Shown in pieces: positions 52,269-62,030 of a stretch of DNA of 64,000 nt (position 1 is its first letter; each line of letters opens with the position of its first letter). This DNA comes from Bauldia sp963759235 (GTDB lineage Bacteria; Pseudomonadota; Alphaproteobacteria; Rhizobiales; Kaistiaceae), in assembly GCA_963759235.1 (NCBI GenBank), contig CAVWYO010000005.1:372001-436000 (forward strand). The letters run 5' to 3'. Below the pieces are notes generated by a model that saw nothing but the letters and a program-made list of their open reading frames with translations, made no database searches and was not told where the DNA came from. The position numbers and the translations under genes were made by a program.

Positions 52269-52685
52269 ATGTTCGACATCGGCTGGTCAGAGCTTCTCAT
52301 CATCGTGGTGGTGGCGGTCGTCGTCATCGGCCCGAAGGAACTGCCGCGCGCCCTGCGGGCGGTCGGCTACTGGACCGGCAAGGCGCGGCGCATGGCCGGT
52401 GATTTTCAGCGCCAGTTCAACGAGGCGATCCGCGAGGCCGAGCTCGACGACGTGAAGAAGCAGGTCGCCGATATCGGCCGCATCGACCCGATCGGCGATA
52501 TCCGCAAGGAGATGTCGAAGGCAGGGGCCGACATCCGGAGCGACCTGGAGAAGGCGACCAAGATCGACCCGCCCAAGGCGGCCGAGGCCAAGCCGGCGAC
52601 AGAGCCGGCGCCAGCCGTGCCGAGCGAGCCGCCGGCGCCGCCGACCGCACCGCCCGCCGTCGCCACCGGGGACGCCAAACCGTGA
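52269..52685 (+). CDS. tatB: Twin-arginine translocase TatB
   Basis: The substrate-receptor partner of TatC, 138 residues. It begins MFDIGWSELLIIVVVAVVVI followed by GPKELPRALRAVG, the TatB signature, then an amphipathic helix and a Pro/Ala-rich tail. The stop overlaps the tatC start in GTGA (52682-52685), coupling their translation. Confidence 0.93.
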   Translation: MFDIGWSELLIIVVVAVVVIGPKELPRALRAVGYWTGKARRMAGDFQRQFNEAIREAELDDVKKQVADIGRIDPIGDIRKEMSKAGADIRSDLEKATKIDPPKAAEAKPATEPAPAVPSEPPAPPTAPPAVATGDAKP

Positions 52686-53506
52686 GCGAGGCGGACAACA
52701 AGGACGCGCCGGAGGACGAGGTCGAGGCGAGCCGCGCCCCGCTGATCGAGCATCTGATCGAGCTGCGGACCCGCCTGATCCGGGCGATGATCGCTATCCT
52801 CATCGCATTCATCGTCTGCTTCGCCCTGGCCCGCCACATCTACAACCTGCTCGTGGTGCCGTTCGAGTGGGCGGCGGGGCCGACCCGCGAAGTGAAGCTG
52901 ATCTACACCGCGCCGCAGGAATTCTTCATCACCCAGCTCAAGGTGGCGCTGTTCGGGGCGATCTTCATCGCCTTTCCGGTCATCGCCATCCAGATCTACA
53001 AGTTCGTCGCTCCCGGCCTCTACAAGCGCGAGCGGCAGGCGTTCCTGCCCTATCTCATCGCCACGCCGGTGCTTTTCATCGTCGGCGCGGCGGTGGTCTA
53101 TTTCGCCGTCATGCCGCTGGCGCTCCGCTTCTTCCTGTCGATGGAGCAGCAGGGCGGGCCGGGACAGGCGTCCATCCAGCTTCTGCCCAAGGTCAACGAG
53201 TATCTCGGGCTGATCATGACGCTGATCCTCGCCTTCGGCCTGGTCTTCCAGTTGCCGGTGATCCTGACGCTGCTTGCCCGGATCGGCGTGGTGACCAGCG
53301 CCGGGCTGCGGAGCTATCGGCGCTACGCCATCGTCCTCGCCTTCGTCGCCGCGGCGGTGCTGACGCCGCCCGACATGATCTCCCAGCTCAGCCTCGCCGT
53401 GCCGACGCTCCTCCTCTACGAGGGCTCGATCCTCGCCGTGCGCTTCGTCGAGAAGCGCCGCGCCGAGGCGGAGGCGGCGCGCACCGCCGCGGAGGCAGCG
53501 GAATAG
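52682..53506 (+). CDS. tatC: Twin-arginine translocase TatC
   Basis: The six-span core of the Tat translocase that binds twin-arginine signals with TatB. It is 274 residues, starting at GTG 52682. Features: LIEHLIELRTRLIRAMIAIL, APQEFFITQLKVALFGAIF, FPVIAIQIYKFVAPGLYKRE and the later segment FGLVFQLPVILTLLARIGVV. The tail is Glu/Ala-rich. The next gene is the GIY-YIG nuclease 10 bases on. Confidence 0.95.
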   Translation: MSEADNKDAPEDEVEASRAPLIEHLIELRTRLIRAMIAILIAFIVCFALARHIYNLLVVPFEWAAGPTREVKLIYTAPQEFFITQLKVALFGAIFIAFPVIAIQIYKFVAPGLYKRERQAFLPYLIATPVLFIVGAAVVYFAVMPLALRFFLSMEQQGGPGQASIQLLPKVNEYLGLIMTLILAFGLVFQLPVILTLLARIGVVTSAGLRSYRRYAIVLAFVAAAVLTPPDMISQLSLAVPTLLLYEGSILAVRFVEKRRAEAEAARTAAEAAE

Positions 53507-53516
53507 GGGGGGCTGC

Positions 53517-53855
53517 TTGATCGGAGCCGTGCCCGGCTACCTGCCGCTGCATGCGCGGCGCGAGGGTATTCAGCCTTGCGTCTACGTCATGGCAAGCCGG
53601 AAACACGGGACACTCTATGTCGGCGTGACGAGCAATATCGCAAAACGCGCGTGGGAGCATCGCGCGGGCCAACGTCCCGGCTTCACCAGGCGTTACCGGG
53701 TGCACCTGCTCGTCTATTATGAATTCCATCAGACAATGGAGACGGCCATCCGCCGCGAGAAGCAGATCAAGGAATGGCGTCGCGCCTGGAAGGTCGAGCT
53801 GATCGAGGGCTTGAACCCCGGTTGGCGCGATTTGTTTGAAGAGTTGCCGTTCTAG
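53517..53855 (+). CDS. GIY-YIG nuclease family protein next to a repeat array
   Basis: A small single-domain nuclease, 112 residues if started at TTG 53517. A GTG at 53529, or a later start close to CVYVMASRKHGTLYVGVTS, is also possible. The GIY-YIG equivalent is VYVM ... LYVGV. Then come Arg/His residues in IAKRAWEHRAGQRPG, Tyr/Glu in VYYEFHQTMETAIRREKQIK, the catalytic Glu in the last part, and the tail KEWRRAWKVELIEGLNP. This resembles COG2827/YhbQ-type small GIY-YIG proteins. It follows tatC and stops 5 bases before an array of REP-like doublets. Whether it acts on them is inference. Confidence 0.85.
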   Translation: MIGAVPGYLPLHARREGIQPCVYVMASRKHGTLYVGVTSNIAKRAWEHRAGQRPGFTRRYRVHLLVYYEFHQTMETAIRREKQIKEWRRAWKVELIEGLNPGWRDLFEELPF

Positions 53856-53860
53856 TCATA

Positions 53861-54939
53861 CCCGTCACCCCGGCGAAAGCCGGGGTCCATTGCTCCGCCG
53901 ATGCCCATCCTTCCAGCGTCCGATTGCTGGGATCGTCGGTGATGGATTCCGGCTTTCGCCGGAATGACGGCGGAGGGGTCGGTGGTTGCCCGGCAACGAT
54001 TGGCGCCTCGTCGATGACGGTGAAAGGGTCGCCCACGATTGGCGTCGGCGAACGCCTCGCACGTGCTTTGGCCCTTTCGTCTTCGCCGGCGGATGACTAT
54101 GAAGAGCCCTACCTACCCGTCACCCCGGCGAAAGCCGGGGTCCATTGCTCCGCCGATGCCTATCCTTCCAACGTCCGATTACTGGGATTGTCGGTGATGG
54201 ATTCCGGCTTTCGCCGGAATGACGGCGGAGGGGTTGGTGGTTGCCCGGCAACGATTGGCGCCTCGTCGATGACGGTGAAAGGGTCGCCCACGATTGGCGC
54301 CGGAACGCCTCGCACGTGCTTTGGCCCTTTCGTCCCGCACGCCAGTTGACTATGAAGGCCCCTACCCGTCACCCCGGCGAAAGCCGGGGTCCATTGCTCC
54401 GCCGATGCCCATCCTTCCAGCGTCCGGTTGCTGGGATCGTCGGTGATGGATTCCGGCTTTCGCCGGAATGACGGTGGAGGGGTCGGTGGCTGCCCGGCGA
54501 CGATTGGCGCCTCGTCGATGACAACGGAGGGGGCACTTGACGAGCCACGTTGGCGTCGGCGAACGCTTTGGCCCTTTCGTCTTTGCCGCCGGATGACTAT
54601 GAAGACCCAACCTACCCGTCACCCCGGCGAAAGCCGGGGTCCATTGCTCCGCCGATGCCCATCCTTCCAGCGTCCGATTGCTGGGATCGTCGGTGATGGA
54701 TTCCGGCTTTCGCCGGAATGACGGTGGAGGGGTGGGTACTTGCTCGCCCACGATTTGCGGCGGGAACGCCTCGCACGTGCTTTGGCCCTTTCGTCTTCGC
54801 CGCCGGATGACTATGAAGAGCCCAACCTACCCGTCACCCCGGCGAAAGCCGGGGTCCATTGCTCCGCCGATGCCCATCCTTCCAGCGTCCGGTTGCTGGG
54901 ATCGTCGGTGATGGATTCCGGCTTTCGCCGGAATGACGG
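53861..54939 (+). repeat. Array of five REP-like palindromic doublets with similar spacers
   Basis: Five doublets of about 109 bases at 53861-53969, 54116-54224, 54365-54473, 54615-54723 and 54830-54939. Each has a left palindrome ACCCCGGC-GAAA-GCCGGGGT and a right palindrome ATTCCGGC-TTTC-GCCGGAAT, flanked by CGTC and GACG, i.e. an inverted pair. The spacers (146, 140, 141 and 106 bases) are also related to each other, so the unit of about 250 bases was duplicated in tandem. The left stem has CC/GG where the right has TT/AA: paired changes that keep the stem. The same doublet, reversed, sits at 15732. No gene is supported inside; short reading frames here are shadows. Confidence 0.92.
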
Positions 54940-54980
54940 CGGAGGGTGGTTCATCTGCACGGCGCGCCCGCGAGACTGAC

Positions 54981-56480
<1,500 letters not shown>

Positions 56481-56553
56481 AGAGGTCTCGCATCATTGCA
56501 CCGGCGCTCCGTCGGGGTTCCGGAGGCCGCTCGGCCCGTAGCGGAGCCGTCCC

Positions 56554-57321
56554 ATGCGCATCCTGATCACCAACGACGACGGCATTCACGCGCCGGGGCT
56601 GGAGGTGCTCGAACGGATCGCCGCCAAGCTTTCCGACGATGTGTGGACGATCGCGCCGGAGACTGACCAGAGCGGACTGGCGCATTCGTTGTCGCTGAAC
56701 GACCCGCTGCGGCTTCGCGAGATCGGCGAGCGGAAATTTGCGCTCCGCGGCACGCCGACCGACTGCGTCATCATGGGGGTGCGGCGGCTCCTCGGCGGCA
56801 AGCCCGATCTGGTGCTCTCCGGAGTGAATTCCGGCCAGAACATCGCCGACGACGTCACCTATTCCGGCACCGTCGCCGGGGCGATCGAGGGGACGCTGCT
56901 CGGCGCCCCGGCGATCGCCCTCAGCCAGGCCTTTTCGTTCGGCGAGGGGGTCCGCGACGTCCCGTGGGAGACGGCCGAGACCCACGCGCCGGAGATCATC
57001 CGGAAGCTGATAGCCTTCGGCTTCCCCGAGGGCATCCTCTACAACGTCAACTTTCCGAACCGCCAGCCGGACGCCATCGACGGCCTGATGATCACCGGCC
57101 AGGGCAAGCTCACCCACGGTCTCCACATCGAGGAACGGCTCGACGGCCGCGGCAACCAGTACTTCTGGCTCGCCTATCGCCGCGCGCGGCCCACCATCGT
57201 GCCGGGGACCGATCTCGACGCGCTGCACAAGGGCGCCATCTCCATCACCCCGCTTCGTCTCGACATGACCGCCTACGATCTCGGCGATCCACTCCGCAAA
57301 CATTTCGACGGGAGTGCGTGA
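56554..57321 (+). CDS. surE: 5'/3'-nucleotidase SurE
   Basis: A metal-dependent phosphatase acting on nucleoside monophosphates, linked to stress survival. It is 255 residues beginning MRILITNDDGIHAPG with the metal-binding NDD. Other family residues are in DQSGLAHSLSLN, RGTPTDCVIMG, VLSGVNSGQNIADDVTYSGT and AGAIEG. It overlaps pcm by four bases (GTGA), so the two are coupled, as in many proteobacteria. Confidence 0.95.
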   Translation: MRILITNDDGIHAPGLEVLERIAAKLSDDVWTIAPETDQSGLAHSLSLNDPLRLREIGERKFALRGTPTDCVIMGVRRLLGGKPDLVLSGVNSGQNIADDVTYSGTVAGAIEGTLLGAPAIALSQAFSFGEGVRDVPWETAETHAPEIIRKLIAFGFPEGILYNVNFPNRQPDAIDGLMITGQGKLTHGLHIEERLDGRGNQYFWLAYRRARPTIVPGTDLDALHKGAISITPLRLDMTAYDLGDPLRKHFDGSA

Positions 57322-57983
57322 CCGCCGTGCCCGATGACGAAGACCAAAGGCGGGTCAGGATCGCCGACCTCCTGCTTCGCCTCCGCCGGGTGGGCATCAC
57401 CGACCAGCGGCTCCTGTCGGCGATCGAGGCGGTGCCGCGCGACCTCTTCGTCGAGGCCGAAACCCAGGCCGACGCCTATGCCGAGCGGGCGCTGCCGATC
57501 GATTGCGGACAGACGATTTCGGCCCCGGTGATCGTCGGCATGATGACGGCGGCGCTTAGCCCCGAGCCGGACGACCGCATCCTCGAAGTCGGCACCGGCA
57601 GCGGCTATCAGGCGGCGATCCTGTCGAAGCTTTGCGCCAAGGTCTTCACGATCGACCGCTTCCGCACCCTGGTCGGCGCGGCGGAATCCCGGTTCAAGAC
57701 ATTGCGGCTCACCAACATCGTGACGCTGGTCGGCGACGGCACGGAGGGTTGGCCCGAACACGCCCCCTTCGACAAGATCATCGTCACCGCCGCCGCCGAG
57801 GACGTGCCGGAGGCGCTGTTCCAGCAGCTGCGGACCGGCGGCATTCTCGTCGCCCCGGTGGGGCCGCAGGACGGCATCCAGCATCTCAAGCGCTACGTCC
57901 GCACCCGGTCGGGTATCGACGAAACGGACCTCGCCGACGTCCGCTTCGTGCCGCTGATCCCCGGGGTGGCTGAGCGGCTTTGA
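57318..57983 (+). CDS. pcm: Protein-L-isoaspartate O-methyltransferase
   Basis: Repairs isoaspartyl damage in proteins with S-adenosylmethionine. It is 221 residues from GTG 57318 (GGGAG upstream). Motif I is ILEVGTGSGYQAAIL; other signs are CGQTISAPVIVGMM and FDKIIVTAAAEDVPEALF. The pairing with surE is normal. It converges with the unknown secreted gene at 58006. Confidence 0.93.
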   Translation: MTAVPDDEDQRRVRIADLLLRLRRVGITDQRLLSAIEAVPRDLFVEAETQADAYAERALPIDCGQTISAPVIVGMMTAALSPEPDDRILEVGTGSGYQAAILSKLCAKVFTIDRFRTLVGAAESRFKTLRLTNIVTLVGDGTEGWPEHAPFDKIIVTAAAEDVPEALFQQLRTGGILVAPVGPQDGIQHLKRYVRTRSGIDETDLADVRFVPLIPGVAERL

Positions 57984-58005
57984 TCCCCCTCTCTATGCGC
58001 GCTGG

Positions 58006-58959
58006 CTAGGGTCCGCGGGCCGCGGCCTCGAGCGCAACGCGCCGCCTGAGCGGCCCCGCCTGCAGTTCCATGGCCCCCTGAAACGCCAGCAGGACTCCGT
58101 CCTTGGTATCGTAGGTGGCCGAGAAGCGCTGCCACATGCGGCCGTCTCGAGCGATTGCCGCGCGGGTCTCGTCGGTGAGCTGCGATGTCTTGCCGAGCTC
58201 GGCGCCGATCGGCGCCAGGATCGCCTTGAGCTCGTCGGTGCCGGGAACGCCGAGCCACTCCACGGTGACGCTGTCGGGAATATCGGGACCCTGCACCAGG
58301 TCGAACGACCAGCGGCCGGCGGCATAGGTCGCGAAGGACGGCAGCTCGAGCTTGCCGGTGTCGACGGAGGTGCGCTCGGGCGGATCGAAGCTGACGATCC
58401 GGCCGGGCGCGCTCATGGCAAGCGGACGGGCGAAGATCTGAACCGCGTCGGCCTCGCCGACGCGCGGCAGGAACGCATCGATCGTACCGATCATGGCCTG
58501 GTTGTCGCCGGCGAGCCGCCTCGCCTTGGCGGTCAGCTCGCCGCGCAGCGCATCCCAATTCGTCACCCGGACCAGCGCCCCGTTGGTGCCGATCTCGACG
58601 TCGGCCGTCATGCCGTCGATGGCGAGAAGCAGGAGGCTGTCGAAGTCGGGCGGCGTGAGTACCCGTTGCCTGTCGACCGCCACGTTAACCCTATGATTGA
58701 GGATGGTCGCCTTGAAGCCGTTCTCATCGGCGGCGGTAACCTTGAACTCGAGGTCGTAGTCGACGGCGATGACCGGCTCGGCGGCATTGTTCATCGAAGA
58801 GGTGCGAAGATAGCGAACCGCGAAGGACTGGGTGTCGCCGACGGCCGGAACAAACGGCACCGATCGCGGGTCCGCGGCGGTAGGACCGGCGGGGCCGAAT
58901 ACAATCGGCAACGCCAGCAAACCGGCCGCCAGGACATTTCGCAAAGCTGTGGGGATCAT
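58006..58959 (-). CDS. Hypothetical secreted protein
   Basis: A 317-residue exported protein with a signal peptide (about residues 1-29, ending GPTAA-DP). The mature part is beta-rich and acidic (DYDLEFKVTAADENGFKATI, DFDSLLLLAIDGMTADVEIG, GRWSFDLVQGPDIPDSVTV). No catalytic motif or membrane anchor is evident. I do not recognise the family. It stands alone, antisense between pcm and the LysM/LytM gene, and starts at ATG 58959. It could be a periplasmic or outer-membrane accessory protein. Confidence 0.72.
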   Translation of the reverse strand: MIPTALRNVLAAGLLALPIVFGPAGPTAADPRSVPFVPAVGDTQSFAVRYLRTSSMNNAAEPVIAVDYDLEFKVTAADENGFKATILNHRVNVAVDRQRVLTPPDFDSLLLLAIDGMTADVEIGTNGALVRVTNWDALRGELTAKARRLAGDNQAMIGTIDAFLPRVGEADAVQIFARPLAMSAPGRIVSFDPPERTSVDTGKLELPSFATYAAGRWSFDLVQGPDIPDSVTVEWLGVPGTDELKAILAPIGAELGKTSQLTDETRAAIARDGRMWQRFSATYDTKDGVLLAFQGAMELQAGPLRRRVALEAAARGP

Positions 58960-59152
58960 CGTGGTCGCACTCTCGCAGGCTCGGGGAAGGCGGGTTGTTG
59001 TCGACCAGCCGTCAGGCCAATCTAGGGCCGGCCGGCCGCATTTCAGCCACCGAATCGCCGCAGGCGCACCTCGCCCGCCGACTTCTTAAATCTTTTGTCA
59101 ACGTTACCGGTGTTAACTCGCTTCGGTTGGTGAGTTGAGTGCGAGTTGAGCA

Positions 59153-60424
59153 ATGCGTAACCGAGTTTCCGATCTCCGGACCCGCTATCTGGGGCACGCG
59201 GCTGCCATAGCGGTTCTGGCCGGCCTAGGGGCTTCCTGCAGCGCCGACGCCACCCGGGTCAGAGAGCCCCTCTTCACCGGTTCCACCGCCAACCAGCGCG
59301 AGATCATCGGCAACGCGCAGCCGATGCCGGGAGCGCCTGGCGGAACGGCGGTGACGAGTGCGAACCTGCCGCCGCCTCAAGGGCCAAGCGGCCCGGTCGA
59401 CCTAGCCTCCTCGCCGGGCGGCTGGTCGGCGGTCGGCGGCTCCGTCATCACGGTCGGACCGGGCGAATCCCTCGACACTCTCGCCATCAAATATGGCGTT
59501 CCCTCCAGCGAGATCGCCCGCGCCAACGGCATCTCCAACCCGGCGCAGATCACGCCGGGCCGCCCGCTGGTCATTCCGCGGCGGAACCAGATTGCCTATG
59601 CGGCGTCTGAGCCGATCCCGGCAAGCGCGCCGGCCCCGGCCGGGGCGATCAAGGCCGCCGGCGACGTCCACGTCGTCGCGCCGGGCCAGACGCTCTACAG
59701 CATTGCGCACATGTATGGGGTGAGGGTCGCCGACATCGTCGCCGTGAACGGACTGTCGACCGAAAGCATTCGGGTCGGGCAGCGGCTGAAGATTCCGGCC
59801 GGCGCGGTGACGCCGCAATCAACGCAGACCGCGTCGCTGGCGCCGGCCTCCGGAGCGGGCGCCCCGCCGAAGCCGCTCGGCCAGCTCACCGTCAAGGCGG
59901 ACGGAACGCCGGCGCCCGCCAAGGTGGTACCGGTGGCCGAGGCTCCCGCCGTGCCGGATCTGCCGGTCGTCCCGGCCAAGGCCTCCACGTCGCCTGCCGC
60001 CGTCGCGGCCGTCGACAACGCGGCCGATCCGGCGTCGGCCAACGGCACGTCCTTCCGCTGGCCCGTCCGCGGCCGCATCATCTCCGGATTCGGTCCGAAG
60101 GCGAACGGCGAGCGGAACGACGGCATCAACCTCGCGGTGCCGGAAGGCACCTCGGTGAAGGCGGCGGAGGCGGGCACGGTCATCTACGCCGGCAACGAGC
60201 TGGCCGGATACGGCAACCTGATTCTGATCCGCCACGCCGACGGCTGGGTTTCGGCCTACGCCCACAACAGCGAGCTCGACGTGAAGCGCGGCGACACGGT
60301 TGAGCGCGGGGCGATCATCGCCAAGGCCGGCGACACCGGGTCGGTCTCCGCGCCGCAGCTTCACTTCGAACTGCGCAAGGGCGCCAAGCCGGTCAATCCG
60401 ATGGATTACCTGACCGGCACCTGA
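59153..60424 (+). CDS. LysM / LytM (M23-like) lipoprotein, probable amidase activator
   Basis: A 423-residue envelope lipoprotein. The N-terminus ends in LAGLGASC, a lipobox with cysteine at about residue 25. Two LysM domains follow: SVITVGPGESLDTLAIKYGV (about 97-145) and HVVAPGQTLYSIAHMYGVRV (about 172-215). The C-terminal LytM domain starts near 300: KANGERNDGINLAVPEGT and YGNLILIRHADGWVSAYAHN, ending PQLHFELRKGAKPVNP. The zinc-ligand positions of active LytM enzymes are altered (NDGIN where HxGxD is expected; PQLHFE for PHLHFE). It is therefore probably a non-catalytic activator, like NlpD/EnvC/DipM. It converges with the ATPase gene, overlapping by 19 bases. Confidence 0.88.
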   Translation: MRNRVSDLRTRYLGHAAAIAVLAGLGASCSADATRVREPLFTGSTANQREIIGNAQPMPGAPGGTAVTSANLPPPQGPSGPVDLASSPGGWSAVGGSVITVGPGESLDTLAIKYGVPSSEIARANGISNPAQITPGRPLVIPRRNQIAYAASEPIPASAPAPAGAIKAAGDVHVVAPGQTLYSIAHMYGVRVADIVAVNGLSTESIRVGQRLKIPAGAVTPQSTQTASLAPASGAGAPPKPLGQLTVKADGTPAPAKVVPVAEAPAVPDLPVVPAKASTSPAAVAAVDNAADPASANGTSFRWPVRGRIISGFGPKANGERNDGINLAVPEGTSVKAAEAGTVIYAGNELAGYGNLILIRHADGWVSAYAHNSELDVKRGDTVERGAIIAKAGDTGSVSAPQLHFELRKGAKPVNPMDYLTGT

Positions 60425-61323
60425 TCCGGTTCGTCTGCTCCGTCGGGGTCGCCGCCAAGGCGGACCCCGAGCCGGCCGGCAAGATCCTGGACGAACTGCC
60501 AGGCGACGCGGCCGGACCGCGCCCCACGGGTCGTCGCCCATTCGAGCGCTTCGTGGCGGAGCGCCTCGTCCCCGATGGCGAGGCCGTAGTGAGCGACGTA
60601 GCCGCGCACCATCTCCAGATACTCGTCCTGGCTGCATCTGTGGAAACCGAGCCAAAGCCCGAAGCGGTCGGACAGCGAGACCTTTTCCTCGACCGCCTCA
60701 TGCGGGTTGATGGCGGTCGAGCGCTCGTTCTCCATCATGTCGCGGGGGAGAAGGTGCCGGCGGTTGGAGGTGGCGTAGAAGACCACATTGTCCGGCCGCC
60801 CTTCGATGCCGCCTTCGAGAGCCGCCTTCAGCGACTTGTATGAGGTGTCGTCGGCATCGAAGGAGAGGTCGTCGCAAAACAGGATGAAACGGTGGCGGGT
60901 GTTTCGCAGAAACGCCATCAATTCAGGCAGTGTTTCGATGTCCTCGCGGTGAATCTCGACCAGTTTCAGCGGCGCCCGTTGGCGATTCGCCCGGCTGACG
61001 TCGCCGTGAACCGCCTTGATCAGCGAGCTTTTGCCCATGCCGCGGGCACCCCAGAGAAGCACGTTGTTGGCCGGCAGACCCTCGGCGAAGCGCTCGGTGT
61101 TCTCAACCAGAATGTCACGCAGCCGGTCGATCCCCTTGAGCAGCCTCAAATCCACCCGGCTGACCTTGGTGACCGGCTGAAGCCGACGTCCCTCCGACTG
61201 CCAGACGAAGGCGTCGGCAGCCTCGAAATCGGGCGGCGAGTGGGCCTGCGGCACCGCTCGCTCGATCAGCCTGATCAACCGGTCGAGGCGTTCGGCGATG
61301 GCATGGAAGTCGGCGTCGGGCAA
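60406..61323 (-). CDS. DUF815-type ATP-binding protein
   Basis: About 305 residues from TTG 61323 (AAGAGAA upstream); the frame is open further to an ATG at 61407. P-loop: LLWGARGMGKSSLIKAVHGD. Other AAA-like signs are EIHREDIETLPELMAFLRN, FILFCDDLSFDADDTSYKSL (Walker B) and VVFYATSNRRHLLPRDMMEN, then FGLWLGFH. This pattern fits the DUF815 ATPase family, whose job is unknown. The conserved position beside the LytM lipoprotein and yajC is seen in relatives. It overlaps the LytM gene by 19 bases tail to tail. Confidence 0.85.
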   Translation of the reverse strand: MPDADFHAIAERLDRLIRLIERAVPQAHSPPDFEAADAFVWQSEGRRLQPVTKVSRVDLRLLKGIDRLRDILVENTERFAEGLPANNVLLWGARGMGKSSLIKAVHGDVSRANRQRAPLKLVEIHREDIETLPELMAFLRNTRHRFILFCDDLSFDADDTSYKSLKAALEGGIEGRPDNVVFYATSNRRHLLPRDMMENERSTAINPHEAVEEKVSLSDRFGLWLGFHRCSQDEYLEMVRGYVAHYGLAIGDEALRHEALEWATTRGARSGRVAWQFVQDLAGRLGVRLGGDPDGADEPDQVPVR

Positions 61324-61657
61324 CGTTGTTCTCTTGCAGAGCGGCGGTGAGGGGTAACATGGGGCGCCGCGTCGCGCCAATCCTCCGGGTCGCGGGTGTT
61401 TCGGCACCCAACCTGGTGGACCGGTCTACGAATCGAACGGCAAGAAACGCGGGCGGGATGATGGCGATCGTCGCTCGGCGACCGCCTGAAGATGGCCTCC
61501 GGCGATTTTCTCGTGCTCTCATCGGACCAGCTTCGACTGTGCCGCGGCGGCTGCCGCGAAGCGGCCCGATATCGTTTGCATTGACGGGTGGCCCGGCTAT
61601 AGTCCGCGCCGTTTCGGGAAGCGGCCTGGATTTGGTCGCATATTCGGGAGTTCATGC
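61324..61657. promoter_or_regulatory. Intergenic region with a probable yajC promoter
   Basis: No gene is supported in this 334-base stretch between the divergent ATPase and yajC genes. A candidate promoter is TTGCAT (61576-61581), 16-base spacer, TATAGT (61598-61603), about 55 bases before the yajC ATG. This is a sigma-70-like match and would drive yajC-secD-secF. No other signal was noticed. Confidence 0.45.
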
Positions 61658-61990
61658 ATGTTCGTCACACCGGCCTTCGCCCAGACCGGCTCCCCCGTAG
61701 GGGGCAACATGCTTGTACAGTTCCTGCCGTTTGTCCTGATCTTCGTGATCATGTATTTCCTCATCATCCGGCCGCAGCGGTTGAAGGCGAAGCGCCATCA
61801 GGAGATGATCGCCAATCTTCGTCGCGGCGACACGATCGTGACTTCGGGCGGGCTGATCGGCAAAGTGGCCAAGGTGCTCGACGCGAACGAGTTGCAGGTC
61901 GACCTCGCCGAGAACGTCCGGGTCCGCATCGCGCGCGGAATGGTCACCGAGGTGCGGACAAAGGGCGAGCCGGCAAAGGAGAATGAATGA
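61658..61990 (+). CDS. yajC: Preprotein translocase subunit YajC
   Basis: A 110-residue single-span membrane protein associated with SecDF. It begins MFVTPAFAQTG. The membrane segment LVQFLPFVLIFVIMYFLII is followed by RPQRLKAKRHQEMI and GDTIVTSGGLIGKVAKV, typical of YajC. It is the first gene of yajC-secD-secF. Confidence 0.95.
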   Translation: MFVTPAFAQTGSPVGGNMLVQFLPFVLIFVIMYFLIIRPQRLKAKRHQEMIANLRRGDTIVTSGGLIGKVAKVLDANELQVDLAENVRVRIARGMVTEVRTKGEPAKENE

Positions 61991-62030
61991 CCGCCTGGCC
62001 TGACGGCGAGTCGGCATCCGGCTAAGCAAG

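Noticed and set aside
53861..54939. CRISPR array
   Set aside because: The repeat unit is about 250 bases, spacers are related to one another, there are only five copies and no cas genes.
61408..61657. tRNA or small RNA gene before yajC
   Set aside because: I looked for cloverleaf arms and T-loop sequence and saw no convincing match; only a promoter-like pair was found.
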